This document shows positions 24,623-32,313 of a DNA stretch of 41,482 bases, piece after piece. Numbering within the stretch: position 1 is the first letter of the stretch; each line of letters begins with the position of its first letter. The notes under the pieces were generated by a model. It worked only from the letters and a program-made list of their open reading frames with translations, was not told the origin of the DNA and made no database searches. The position numbers were made by a program, and so were the translations under genes. The DNA is from Indiicoccus explosivorum (GTDB lineage Bacteria > Bacillota > Bacilli > Bacillales_A > Planococcaceae), in NCBI RefSeq assembly GCF_002167005.1, contig NZ_NHTN01000011.1:1-41482 (forward strand), given 5' to 3'.

Positions 24623-25276
24623 ATGAACGTTGATAAACGGTACGCTGGAATCGCCTTCAGCGATGAAGAGGCGAAAAACTGGATCGCGGAACTTGAAAAA
24701 AGAGGCTATGCAGCCCGTGACATCCATATCATCGCGGATGATGAAGATAAATTCCGTTCCTGGGAACGGACGCTCGGAGTCCATGTGGAGTCGGACCACC
24801 CGCATGAATCCTTTACGGATAAGTTCAAGAATTTCCTGGGCGGCCGTGAACAGGCGGACGAAGGGCTCGACCGGCTGAATCTGACGGAAGCGGAACGCGA
24901 GAAATCCCGGGAAGCTATCCGCAGCGGCGGTGTGCTTTTATATGTCGAGGAACGGGATGATATTGGAAGGGAAGGACGCGGACCGGTCGATGTGGCGGAA
25001 GACGGCGATTACAAAGATCGTTCGGCTACGGCGCCGGACGCGCACATCAGCCCGTCGACGAACCAGTTCGTCAATTCGGTCGACAACGAATACGGCCAGC
25101 AGGAAGAACGGTATGATGAAGGGGAGACATTCATTCCGACAGGTACGTTCAATGTGTTCCCGATCCTTCTGAAGGATGTGCACCATTATTCCTTCACGAC
25201 CGGGGAAAAACCGCTTGTGGAACGGCCGCGCGCCGGCATGAGCAAAACGGAGACCCGATCAAATCCTGAGAAATGA
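24623..25276 (+). CDS. YflT-type general stress protein (copy 1)
   Basis: A 217-residue soluble protein. Its N-terminal 110 residues match the YflT domain (heat-induced general stress protein): RYAGIAFSDEEAKNWIAELE, GYAARDIHIIADDEDK, and RSGGVLLYVEE at the end. The C-terminal 100 residues are polar and contain NQFVNSVDNEYGQQ. GGAGG lies about 10 nt before the ATG, counted from an upstream in-frame position; a second ATG is absent nearby. In Bacillus, YflT-like genes belong to the sigma-B general stress response; I saw no clear sigma-B promoter here. A paralogue lies at 27706. Molecular function unknown. Confidence 0.82.
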   Translation: MNVDKRYAGIAFSDEEAKNWIAELEKRGYAARDIHIIADDEDKFRSWERTLGVHVESDHPHESFTDKFKNFLGGREQADEGLDRLNLTEAEREKSREAIRSGGVLLYVEERDDIGREGRGPVDVAEDGDYKDRSATAPDAHISPSTNQFVNSVDNEYGQQEERYDEGETFIPTGTFNVFPILLKDVHHYSFTTGEKPLVERPRAGMSKTETRSNPEK

Positions 25277-25279
25277 CAA

Positions 25280-25337
25280 GCGGACGGGCTGTCCGGAACC
25301 GCGCCTTACAGGTGCGCCGGACAGCCCGTTTTTTTAT
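25280..25337. terminator. Terminator between converging yflT-like and SDR genes
   Basis: GCGGACGGGCTGTCCGG pairs in part with CCGGACAGCCCG around a loop containing a second small stem, followed by TTTTTTT. The end touches the SDR stop codon. Confidence 0.85.
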
Positions 25338-26068
25338 TGGGCGGTATAGCCGCCATCCACTAGGAAATTGACACCGGTGACAAAACTCGCTTCATCGGAG
25401 GCGAGGAATGCGACCGCATTCGCGACTTCTTCCGGTTCGCCGAGCCGGCCGACCGGGTGAAGGGAAATGAGGTGGTTTTTCATTTCTTCATCCAGCTGAT
25501 CCAAGAGAGGCGTGTTGATGTAGCCGGGGCAGACAGAATTCACGCGGATTCCCTGCGGCGCGTATTCAACGGCGAGCGCCCGTGTCAGATTGACGACTCC
25601 GCCTTTCGCTGCCGTGTATGCCGCTGTCTGTGCCTGGCCGACATGGCCGAGGATCGAAGCGTTGCTGATGATGCTGCCGCTGCCCTGCTTGAGCATTTCT
25701 TTCAGTGCATATTGCGCGCATAGGAAAACGCCTGTCAAATTGATATCCACCACGTTCTTCCACTGGTCGAGCGATTCTTCATGGGACGGAGCGAGTGAGC
25801 CGATGCCCGCATTCGAAAACAGGATGTCGATTCTGCCGAATGTATCGACAACCGATGCGATCATCTGATCGATCTGCTTTTCGTCCGACACGTCCACTTT
25901 CACAAAAGCCGTCATGTCCCCGAGTTCATCTGCAAGTTTCCTTCCGGCTTCTTCATTGAAGTCGGCGATGACTACTTTCGCACCTTCCTGGATGAATTTC
26001 CGGACTGTCGCTTCCCCGATTCCGCTTGCCCCGCCTGTCACGACTGCCACTTTCCCTTCGAGTCTCAT
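25334..26068 (-). CDS. Short-chain dehydrogenase/reductase
   Basis: A 244-residue SDR enzyme. The cofactor motif TGGASGIG is at residues 12-19, NAGIG near 88, and the catalytic tetrad includes the Ser in ISNASILG and YTAAKGG. A PGYINTPLLDQL segment and the closing VDGGYTAQ are typical of classical SDRs in the glucose-1-dehydrogenase / 3-oxoacyl reductase group. The acidic Asp after strand 2 (VIADFNEE) suggests NAD rather than NADP. AAGGAGG lies about 9 nt before the ATG. It is divergent from the malic enzyme gene. Substrate unknown; it differs clearly from the hydroxybutyrate dehydrogenase at 6460. Confidence 0.88.
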   Translation of the reverse strand: MRLEGKVAVVTGGASGIGEATVRKFIQEGAKVVIADFNEEAGRKLADELGDMTAFVKVDVSDEKQIDQMIASVVDTFGRIDILFSNAGIGSLAPSHEESLDQWKNVVDINLTGVFLCAQYALKEMLKQGSGSIISNASILGHVGQAQTAAYTAAKGGVVNLTRALAVEYAPQGIRVNSVCPGYINTPLLDQLDEEMKNHLISLHPVGRLGEPEEVANAVAFLASDEASFVTGVNFLVDGGYTAQ

Positions 26069-26252
26069 TCCATGCGCCTCCTTGGCGAAATAGTTTGTTC
26101 ACTTGCATCGTACTCCTGAGAGGGGAAGGGGTCAATAAGGGAAAACGTGCATTTCGGCCGGACGGGCACAAAAAGCGGCGACTGCACTTTTGCTCTGCGC
26201 CAAAAAGGGTATGCAATAACGTAGAGGACCAATTTTACTGAGGAGGGTTTGG

Positions 26253-27569
26253 ATGATCGAAAAACAGACAATCCGCACATTGATTGTGGAAATTCCATCC
26301 GCGCCCGGCAACTTCGCCAAAGTCGCGACAGCGATCGGTGATGCCGACGGGGATATCGGAGACATTAAAACCATTAAAATCGGAACGCTGTCCACCGTGC
26401 GGGACATCACGGTGGTCTGCGAAACAGAAGATGACTTGAAGCAGGTGGTCGAATCCGTCCGGGCGGTCGACGGCGTTGAAGTGCACGCAGTGACCGACGA
26501 TGTGCTGAAAGCGCATGAAGGCGGAAAAATCCATATGAAAAGCAAGAGGGACGTGCGCTCATTGAGTGATTTGCGCCGCGTCTATACACCTGGGGTGGCG
26601 AATGTCTGCAAAGAAATCCAAAAGGATCCGGAGCAGGCGCGCTATTTCACCAGCATTGGGAATTCAGTGGCGATCGTGACGGATGGCACGGCGATCCTCG
26701 GTCTCGGGAATATCGGACCGGTCGCCGGCATGCCGGTCATGGAAGGGAAAGCGGTGCTGTTCGACCAGTTCGCCGGTATCAGCGGCGTGCCGATTTTATT
26801 GGACACAAGCGATCCCGACGCAGTGGTCGAAACGGTCAAGCATATCCATCAGAGCTATGGCGCCATCCTGCTGGAAGATATCGGGTCGCCGCATTGCTTT
26901 GAAATCGAAGAGCGCCTGAAGAAGGAACTGCCGATCCCTGTCATGCATGATGACCAGCACGGCACAGCGGTCGTAACGCTCGCGTCTTTCCTGACTGCCT
27001 GCAAGGCGGCCGGCATCGATCCCGCGGAAGCAGACGTCGGGCAGATCGGCCTCGGTGCAGCAGGGATCGCCATATGCCGGATGCTCATGGAGTATGGCGT
27101 GAAGGATGTGTTCGGCGTCGATTTGAACGAGGAAGCGGTCAAACGGCTCCAAGGGTACGGCGGCAAAACGCTCGATTCGCTTGATGAGCTGATGGACCGC
27201 TGCGATATCGTCATCGCGACGACCGGAGTATCCGGACTGATCAAGCCGGAGATGGTGAAGAAAGGGCAAGTCATTCTGGCGCTGTCGAACCCGCATCCTG
27301 AAATCCGTCCGGAAGACGCATTGGAAGCCGGCGCCGCTTTTGCGGCGGATGGCCGTCTCGTCAACAATGTACTCGGTTTTCCGGGGATTTTCAGAGGCGC
27401 GCTGAACGCGCGCGCGAATGCCATCACTTATGACATGCTGATTGCCGCAGCGGAAGCGATTGTGGCGCATACGAAGAAAGGCGATCTCGTGCCGCACGCG
27501 CTCGACCCTGCCGTCCACCAGGCAGTCGCCGAAGCGGTTGAACGCGTCGCTGCCCGGAACCATGTCTGA
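26253..27569 (+). CDS. NAD-dependent malic enzyme with N-terminal ACT domain
   Basis: A 438-residue malic enzyme, converting malate to pyruvate and CO2. An ACT domain occupies about residues 8-78 (LIVEIPSAPGNFAKVATAI) and may sense an amino acid or other small ligand. The catalytic part has the YTPGVANVCKEI motif with its tyrosine, EDIGSPHCFEIEERL, the metal-binding DDQHGTAVV, and a dinucleotide fold IGLGAAGIAICRML. The length and ACT domain resemble B. subtilis MleA/YqkJ. GAGGAGGG precedes the ATG by about 8 nt. With the glyoxylate shunt upstream in this window it would help balance C4 and C3 pools. Cofactor choice (NAD or NADP) is not proven. Confidence 0.9.
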   Translation: MIEKQTIRTLIVEIPSAPGNFAKVATAIGDADGDIGDIKTIKIGTLSTVRDITVVCETEDDLKQVVESVRAVDGVEVHAVTDDVLKAHEGGKIHMKSKRDVRSLSDLRRVYTPGVANVCKEIQKDPEQARYFTSIGNSVAIVTDGTAILGLGNIGPVAGMPVMEGKAVLFDQFAGISGVPILLDTSDPDAVVETVKHIHQSYGAILLEDIGSPHCFEIEERLKKELPIPVMHDDQHGTAVVTLASFLTACKAAGIDPAEADVGQIGLGAAGIAICRMLMEYGVKDVFGVDLNEEAVKRLQGYGGKTLDSLDELMDRCDIVIATTGVSGLIKPEMVKKGQVILALSNPHPEIRPEDALEAGAAFAADGRLVNNVLGFPGIFRGALNARANAITYDMLIAAAEAIVAHTKKGDLVPHALDPAVHQAVAEAVERVAARNHV

Positions 27570-27705
27570 GGGGGACTGGGCTTTTCGGAAAGCCCTTTTC
27601 CCAGCTTGATCCGCAGGCTAAATGCCGGCAGGGTTTGGTTTAATGGATTCACGGTCCCGGGTAAACATTCAGTAGATCCAAAACGGAAGACAGGAGGCTG
27701 AAACA

Positions 27706-28764
27706 ATGAAATCCGAGGACCGAAAAGTGGAAGTGGTTTATACGCAAGGTGAATTCGACCAGAAACTGGATGAACTGAAAGGACAGGGGTATGAAGCCCA
27801 CGATCTCCATGTCCTCTCGAATAACGAAGATAAGCTGGTTGACCGTGAAAAGCACGATGTTACGCGCTTCAAGTCGTTTTACACAGAAAGCGACATCAAC
27901 GAGGAGCGGATGCGGACATTGAACTTGACGGACCAGGATGCAGGGAAGTTCAAGGACGACCTGAGTAATGGGGCGGCCATCATTTATACCGATCATCAGG
28001 TTCCGTATCGTGACCGGATCAATGACCGGGGCGTCGATATCGGGGATAAATTCGATGACGGCCTGGTTATTGCGGCGGGAACGAATTTTGAAGGTGACGA
28101 TACGGATGTGGAGCCTGTCGGGCAAAGCCCGGCTGACCACAAGCGGCGCCGGACGAATAACGAAGGCGAATCCCATGTCGACCCGCGCTATGAGGACACG
28201 CGGTACGTCACCGACCGGGATGTGACCGGCGATCATGTACAAGGGCGCAATACGGCATTGTCCCCATTCGGGCGGGACATCGAACGGGACGAACTCCGGC
28301 ATGACGATCCGCAGATAGATGATGAAGATGTGGAGAAAGGAGAGAGAACGATGTACAGTGAAGAACGCGGCAGATCAGATGACGGCCGTCGGGAGCACGG
28401 AGCACCGATCCATCCGTCTTCCAGCGACGGTGACCTCGAACCGGCATCACCGGCAAGGGATAACCACGAACCGCCGATGGTCCGGAGAACAGAAGAGGAA
28501 GCAGATGAAAAGCGGGAACATCCATACGAAGATGAACGTGAAGGCGTGAACCGGAGCGATGACGAACCGTCGCCGGGCAATGATCCGAATCTTGGACCGG
28601 CACCATTCGGCCGCGACTCCGAGGAGCAGCATCTGATGGAAGAAAAGGAGCGGAGAGGCCGTGACGTAAAGGGGGATGAGCGAGTCAAAATCATCGACAA
28701 GCGTGACAAGAACTACGAGGAACGGCGCGATGACGACCTGCCGCCGTCACCGAGATTCTTCTAA
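27706..28764 (+). CDS. YflT-domain protein with long disordered charged tail (copy 2)
   Basis: A 352-residue protein. Residues 1-105 form a YflT-type domain similar to the protein at 24623 (KVEVVYTQGEFDQKLDELK, GYEAHDLHVLSNNEDK, LSNGAAIIYTDHQ). The remaining 245 residues are made almost only of D, E, R, H, G, N and P, with no hydrophobic core, so they are expected to be disordered. A short motif recurs in the tail: SPFGRDIERDEL near residue 186 and APFGRDSEEQHL near residue 303. AGGAGG precedes the ATG by about 9 nt. A terminator follows. Stress-related desiccation or nucleic-acid protection is conceivable but not shown. Confidence 0.8.
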   Translation: MKSEDRKVEVVYTQGEFDQKLDELKGQGYEAHDLHVLSNNEDKLVDREKHDVTRFKSFYTESDINEERMRTLNLTDQDAGKFKDDLSNGAAIIYTDHQVPYRDRINDRGVDIGDKFDDGLVIAAGTNFEGDDTDVEPVGQSPADHKRRRTNNEGESHVDPRYEDTRYVTDRDVTGDHVQGRNTALSPFGRDIERDELRHDDPQIDDEDVEKGERTMYSEERGRSDDGRREHGAPIHPSSSDGDLEPASPARDNHEPPMVRRTEEEADEKREHPYEDEREGVNRSDDEPSPGNDPNLGPAPFGRDSEEQHLMEEKERRGRDVKGDERVKIIDKRDKNYEERRDDDLPPSPRFF

Positions 28765-28797
28765 TCGGCAGACGAATAGACGAATAGGGAAAACACG

Positions 28798-28828
28798 AAA
28801 AAAGCCGCCAGCGGGCGGCTTTTTTGTT
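28798..28828 (+). terminator. Terminator after the second yflT-like gene
   Basis: AAAAAGCCGCC and GGCGGCTTTTTT pair around a 5-base loop. Confidence 0.88.
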
Positions 28829-28873
28829 ATCCGTTTCTGTAAAAGTTACATGTTTGAAGAAAATTCAGAAAAA

Positions 28874-28888
28874 TGGTGCCAGGCACCA
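28874..28888. repeat. Single palindromic TGGTGCCAGGCACCA element
   Basis: A 15-bp odd palindrome (TGGTGCC-A-GGCACCA), the same core as at 6392 and 12824 but as one unit without a partner arm. It lies between a terminator and the end of the CsbD-like gene. Confidence 0.8.
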
Positions 28889-28926
28889 CCGCTTTCAACG
28901 TCTCCTCCAGTATGCCGCGTCCCGGG

Positions 28927-29106
28927 TCATTTCGGACGGCGACGTCTCTGAGTCCCGATTTTTGTCTGGATGTCCCCTTTCACTTTCTCGAACCGGCCTT
29001 CCCGCTGCAAGCCGACCTTGCCGCTCCGGGTTCCGGTTTTTTCTTTCAGTTCGCCTTTCGCGCGGCTGACAGCCCCTTTTACCTGTTCAGTGAGTCTGTT
29101 ACCCAT
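28927..29106 (-). CDS. CsbD-like small stress protein
   Basis: A 59-residue, very basic protein. The pattern LTEQVKGAVSRAKGELKEKTG with a later RFEKVKGDIQTKIG resembles CsbD family proteins, which are small, hydrophilic and controlled by sigma-B in Bacillus. The closing TQRRRRPK is unusually rich in arginine. AAGGAGG lies 8 nt before the ATG at 29106; a longer frame extends to 29241 but would overlap the ribosome binding site. It converges on the second YflT-like gene, another stress-type gene. Function unknown beyond the family assignment. Confidence 0.75.
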   Translation of the reverse strand: MGNRLTEQVKGAVSRAKGELKEKTGTRSGKVGLQREGRFEKVKGDIQTKIGTQRRRRPK

Positions 29107-29205
29107 CTTGGGTTCCTCCTTCAGGTTTAGTCTTATTCTTTTCCCCGAAGCGGAAAAACGAAACGCTTTCCTGTAAAATGAATCATAAGTCCAGGAGGGA
29201 ATCGA

Positions 29206-29805
29206 ATGAAGAGACAGGCAGCCGGCTATTGGCTGAAACAAAAAAGAAAAACGCAGCCCACTGCGCGGCGGAACCCGTCCCGCAGGAACTACACAATGAG
29301 TATGGAAATCTCACCAGATTATGTCGTGCTCGATTTTGAAACGACGGGCCTTCGGGCAGGTGAGGATAAAATCATCCAGATCGGTGCGGTGAAGTACATC
29401 GGCCATGTCCGGACGGAGACGCTTTATTTGCTCGTCGACCCGGAACAGCCGATTTCGCGCACCATCACCCGGATCACCGGAATCAGGGACGAAGACGTCG
29501 CGGATGCACCGGTGATCGAAGAAGTGGCGGAGGACCTGATCGCATTCATCGGCGGACTTCCGATTGTCGCGCATAATGCGCCGTTCGATATGGGTTTCCT
29601 CTGCGCGCTCAGCAGCATCGTACCCGTCCCGCATTACACCGTTATCGATACGGTCCGGCTGGCCAAGCGGGTGATGCGGAACGTACCGAACCACAAACTG
29701 ACGACGCTGTCCGCCTTCCTCGAGCTGGAACACGATGCGCATGATGCGCTCGGGGACTGTCTGGTGACCGCACACGTCTACCAGTATTGCGCGGCACAAT
29801 TGTAA
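29206..29805 (+). CDS. DEDDh 3'-5' exonuclease (DNA polymerase III epsilon-like)
   Basis: A 199-residue exonuclease of the DnaQ-like superfamily. Exo I is VVLDFETTGLRAG near residues 39-51 with Asp and Glu, Exo II is VAHNAPFDMGFL near residue 124, and Exo III is HDAHDALGDCLVT near residue 181 with the DEDDh histidine. The first 30 residues are basic and probably not part of the fold. AGGAGGG lies before the ATG at 29206; an ATG at 29296 would remove the basic leader. It is not the PolC exonuclease, because it stands alone. Likely roles are DNA repair or RNA trimming. Confidence 0.88.
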   Translation: MKRQAAGYWLKQKRKTQPTARRNPSRRNYTMSMEISPDYVVLDFETTGLRAGEDKIIQIGAVKYIGHVRTETLYLLVDPEQPISRTITRITGIRDEDVADAPVIEEVAEDLIAFIGGLPIVAHNAPFDMGFLCALSSIVPVPHYTVIDTVRLAKRVMRNVPNHKLTTLSAFLELEHDAHDALGDCLVTAHVYQYCAAQL

Positions 29806-29834
29806 AAGCTCCCGGCGGTATGCCGGGAGCCTGT
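29803..29834. terminator. Terminator after the exonuclease gene
   Basis: GCTCCCGGC and GCCGGGAGC pair around a short loop. A-rich bases lie to the left and a T-poor GTTTC to the right, so it may act in both directions for converging genes. Confidence 0.65.
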
Positions 29835-29858
29835 TTCTGCAACAGATACGGTTTTCGT

Positions 29859-30152
29859 TTACGATGACGCCGGCATCAGTGAATCCAATGTCCGCTTTGC
29901 AGCATCCTGGACGCTGCTGCAGAGATCCTGCTCCGAAAGCCGTTTCAGTGTGGAGACCGGTGTTTTGGGGTTTTGTGCAGCCCCTTCCCGGACTTCCGGA
30001 TGCTGATCCAGTGACAAATCGACAAGCAACCCTTGACACGTGATGGACTTTGCCAGCTCCGCCCGTTTCAGCCAATCCATGCGGAGAACGGCTGCCTCAT
30101 CATAAGGAGACCAGTGCGTCTTTACGGCATACTCGCGAAATTCGTCATTCAT
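29859..30152 (-). CDS. LRV/HEAT-like repeat protein
   Basis: A 97-residue, all-helical protein. The segment DLSLDQHPEVREGAAQNPKTPVSTLKRLSEQD follows the pattern of leucine-rich-repeat-variant or HEAT-like repeats (HPxVRxxxAxNPxTPxxxLxxL), and a related half-repeat lies earlier. In longer proteins these repeats bind partners; here only two or so fit. The ATG at 30152 has only a weak site (GGTGCT). It converges on the exonuclease gene. Function unknown. Confidence 0.62.
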   Translation of the reverse strand: MNDEFREYAVKTHWSPYDEAAVLRMDWLKRAELAKSITCQGLLVDLSLDQHPEVREGAAQNPKTPVSTLKRLSEQDLCSSVQDAAKRTLDSLMPASS

Positions 30153-30323
30153 ATTGTGTTGAGCACCTCTGTTTTGGTTGATTTGGTCCTGGCCGGCTTC
30201 GCATCCGTCCGCCCGGACGCTTGCCGGGGGGATTTTATGTTTCAGCCGTTCAGTTGATTTGCAATATCATATCACATTTTCCCGAAAAGAAAAGCATGAA
30301 ACTTTATTTTAGGAGGGTATTTT

Positions 30324-31286
30324 ATGAAAATTTTGATTCTTGGCGGAACTTCTTTCGTCGGACGCCATATCACCGCGGAAGCGGCTAGTCGTGGACACAG
30401 CGTCACACTGTTCAATAGAGGGAAAAGCCATCCGGATGCCTTTCCGGATTTGCCCCGGATCAAAGGCGACCGGAGAACGGACGCCAAAAAGCTGGCGAAG
30501 GAGGAATGGGATGCGGTCATCGATGTCAGCGCCTACACGCCGGCGGATTTGGATCCGGTCTTGCGGAACATCAGGACTGGCCACTATACCTTCATTTCCA
30601 CCATCTCCGTCTACGAAAGTTTCGCGCGCGGGCCGGTGACCGAAGAATCACCCGTCCATACCGAACGTCCGCAGACGGATGAAGTGACAGGGGAGACATA
30701 TGGGCCGCTGAAAGTGATGTGTGAAGAACGGATCGCTGAAAAGTTCGGCAGTCAGGCGCTCGTCATCCGGCCGGGCATCGTGGCCGGACCGTTCGATCCG
30801 ACCGACCGCTTTACATACTGGGCGGTGAAGCTGGCCGAAGATGGGCCGCTTCCTGTGCCGGGCAGCCGGGACCGGCAGATCCAGTGGATCGATGCAAGGG
30901 ATCTGGCGCGGTTCACCGTGGAACAGACAGAAAAAAAGACGGCCGGCATGTTCAACGTAGCCGCCGATCCGATGAAGATGGAAACCTTTACGCAGCAGGT
31001 CGGCACTGGTGCCGCTTCCCTCGTATGGGTGCCGGATGATTCGCTGACGGAGGAAGGGGTCCAGCCGTTCGAAATTCCGCTGTGGATCCCGGAATCGCCG
31101 GACTATCCCGAAGGCTTCCTGCTCACGGACAACTCGAAAGCCAAACGGCATGGCGCTGTGTTCACTCCGGTGAATAAAACCGGCGAAGACACCCGCGAAT
31201 GGTTCCGCTCCGAGGGACGCCTGCTGAAAACCGGCATTTCCACAGAACGGGAACAGCGGCTGCTTGCCGAAGGGCGGAAGCGGTGA
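30324..31286 (+). CDS. NAD(P)-dependent epimerase/dehydratase family protein
   Basis: A 320-residue extended SDR-type protein. The dinucleotide motif GGTSFVGRHI lies at residues 7-16, followed by TLFNRGKS, which points to a positively charged cofactor contact and thus NADP is possible. VIDVSAYTP, FISTISVYESF and VIRPGIVAGPFDPTDRFTYW are typical of the plant and bacterial epimerase-like group. The exact YxxxK is not clear (YGPLKVMCE may serve). AGGAGGG precedes the ATG by about 8 nt. It is a single gene. Whether it is a sugar epimerase, a reductase or a regulator is open. Confidence 0.82.
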   Translation: MKILILGGTSFVGRHITAEAASRGHSVTLFNRGKSHPDAFPDLPRIKGDRRTDAKKLAKEEWDAVIDVSAYTPADLDPVLRNIRTGHYTFISTISVYESFARGPVTEESPVHTERPQTDEVTGETYGPLKVMCEERIAEKFGSQALVIRPGIVAGPFDPTDRFTYWAVKLAEDGPLPVPGSRDRQIQWIDARDLARFTVEQTEKKTAGMFNVAADPMKMETFTQQVGTGAASLVWVPDDSLTEEGVQPFEIPLWIPESPDYPEGFLLTDNSKAKRHGAVFTPVNKTGEDTREWFRSEGRLLKTGISTEREQRLLAEGRKR

Positions 31287-31291
31287 ATCAA

Positions 31292-31328
31292 AAAAGCTTG
31301 CAGCACACTGGCTGCAAGCTTTTACTAT
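31292..31328. terminator. Bidirectional terminator, epimerase gene / slaP
   Basis: AAAAGCTTGCAGC and GCTGCAAGCTTTT form a perfect stem around a short loop, with A and T runs on the two sides. Confidence 0.9.
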
Positions 31329-31330
31329 GA

Positions 31331-32311
31331 TCACTGCACGGGTGGTTTGCTGTCGGTTTTTTTCGGCTGGATGACGCGGACCGTCCAGCGGGAGAAGTCC
31401 GGTTCATCGACCAGCAGCATCTCTTTCGGGAAGATGAAATTCCACGGCTTCGTCGTGTTCGCCCGCACCTGCAGCTTGTCCAGGTTGAAGGACCCAGCGG
31501 CGACCCGGCGGCCCTGCGCATCAAGAACTTCGAGCGGAATCTTCTCGATGACCAGGTTCCGCTTGCGGCCGTTCCGGATCAGAAGGGAAACAGCCAGCGC
31601 CCCGTTGTCAAGCTGCCGGATCTGGAAGCCGGTCACGTTCACTTCGCCAGGCTTCAGCTTCGGCAGCGTGCTGACCGCTTTGGCGAGCACTTTCTTCTGG
31701 TCGTCCGTCAGCGCGTCCTTCCATGTTGGATCGAGATCCAGCATATGCGGCAGCAGCGACTTGATGTTGAATGTCAACTTCCAGCCTTCACCCGGCACTT
31801 CCTCCGTCCGGATGTTCTCTTTCCGGAATTCGAATACCCACGGCCGGTCCGAGCGGGCCGGGATGGTGCCGAGTTCCGACATATCGAATTCCTGGGCAGC
31901 GACCGGTTTGCCGCTGCTGTCGAGGACGAGGAGCTCCATGCTGCCGAGCTTGATTTCTTTATTGAGCGAAGAACGGAGGAAGGCCTCGACTTGCCAGTTC
32001 CCGGTTTTTTCTTCCGGTTCGATGTCGATGCCGGACAGCGACAGCTGGTTCGCTTTCAATTTCGGCAAGTCGTTCGACAGGAATTTCAGCACGTATTCCT
32101 GTTCTTTGCTCACTTCCCAGTCCGGATGGACCGAGAGGGAAGTGCCGACTTCCGCAGGAGCTTCCGCCTGGCCAGCCCCTTCCTGACCGGGCTCCGGTTC
32201 CTGGCCCTCCAGCTCTTCCTGTTCGTCTGTCTGCCCGGTCAATTCCGATGATTCGACAGTTGTGTCCGCACCGGTCTTGGTCGTTTTCTTAAAGAATGAA
32301 AAAATTCCCAT
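31331..32311 (-). CDS. slaP: Accessory Sec system S-layer assembly protein
   Basis: A 326-residue cytoplasmic protein known in B. anthracis to help the secretion of S-layer proteins together with SecA2. After a basic start and an acidic low-complexity linker (residues 16-58, many E, Q, G) come two related SLAP-type domains, about 61-170 and 193-315. Each has a PKLKxxxxxxxGxxI segment (PKLKANQLSLSGIDI and PKLKPGEVNVTGFQI), a GxxxPVAAQEFD or GRRVAAGSFN strand and a RPWVFEF or KPWNFIF strand. Its ATG lies 2 nt after the secA2 stop and its AAGGAGG site is inside the last secA2 codons, so translation is coupled. Confidence 0.9.
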   Translation of the reverse strand: MGIFSFFKKTTKTGADTTVESSELTGQTDEQEELEGQEPEPGQEGAGQAEAPAEVGTSLSVHPDWEVSKEQEYVLKFLSNDLPKLKANQLSLSGIDIEPEEKTGNWQVEAFLRSSLNKEIKLGSMELLVLDSSGKPVAAQEFDMSELGTIPARSDRPWVFEFRKENIRTEEVPGEGWKLTFNIKSLLPHMLDLDPTWKDALTDDQKKVLAKAVSTLPKLKPGEVNVTGFQIRQLDNGALAVSLLIRNGRKRNLVIEKIPLEVLDAQGRRVAAGSFNLDKLQVRANTTKPWNFIFPKEMLLVDEPDFSRWTVRVIQPKKTDSKPPVQ

Positions 32312-32313
32312 GT

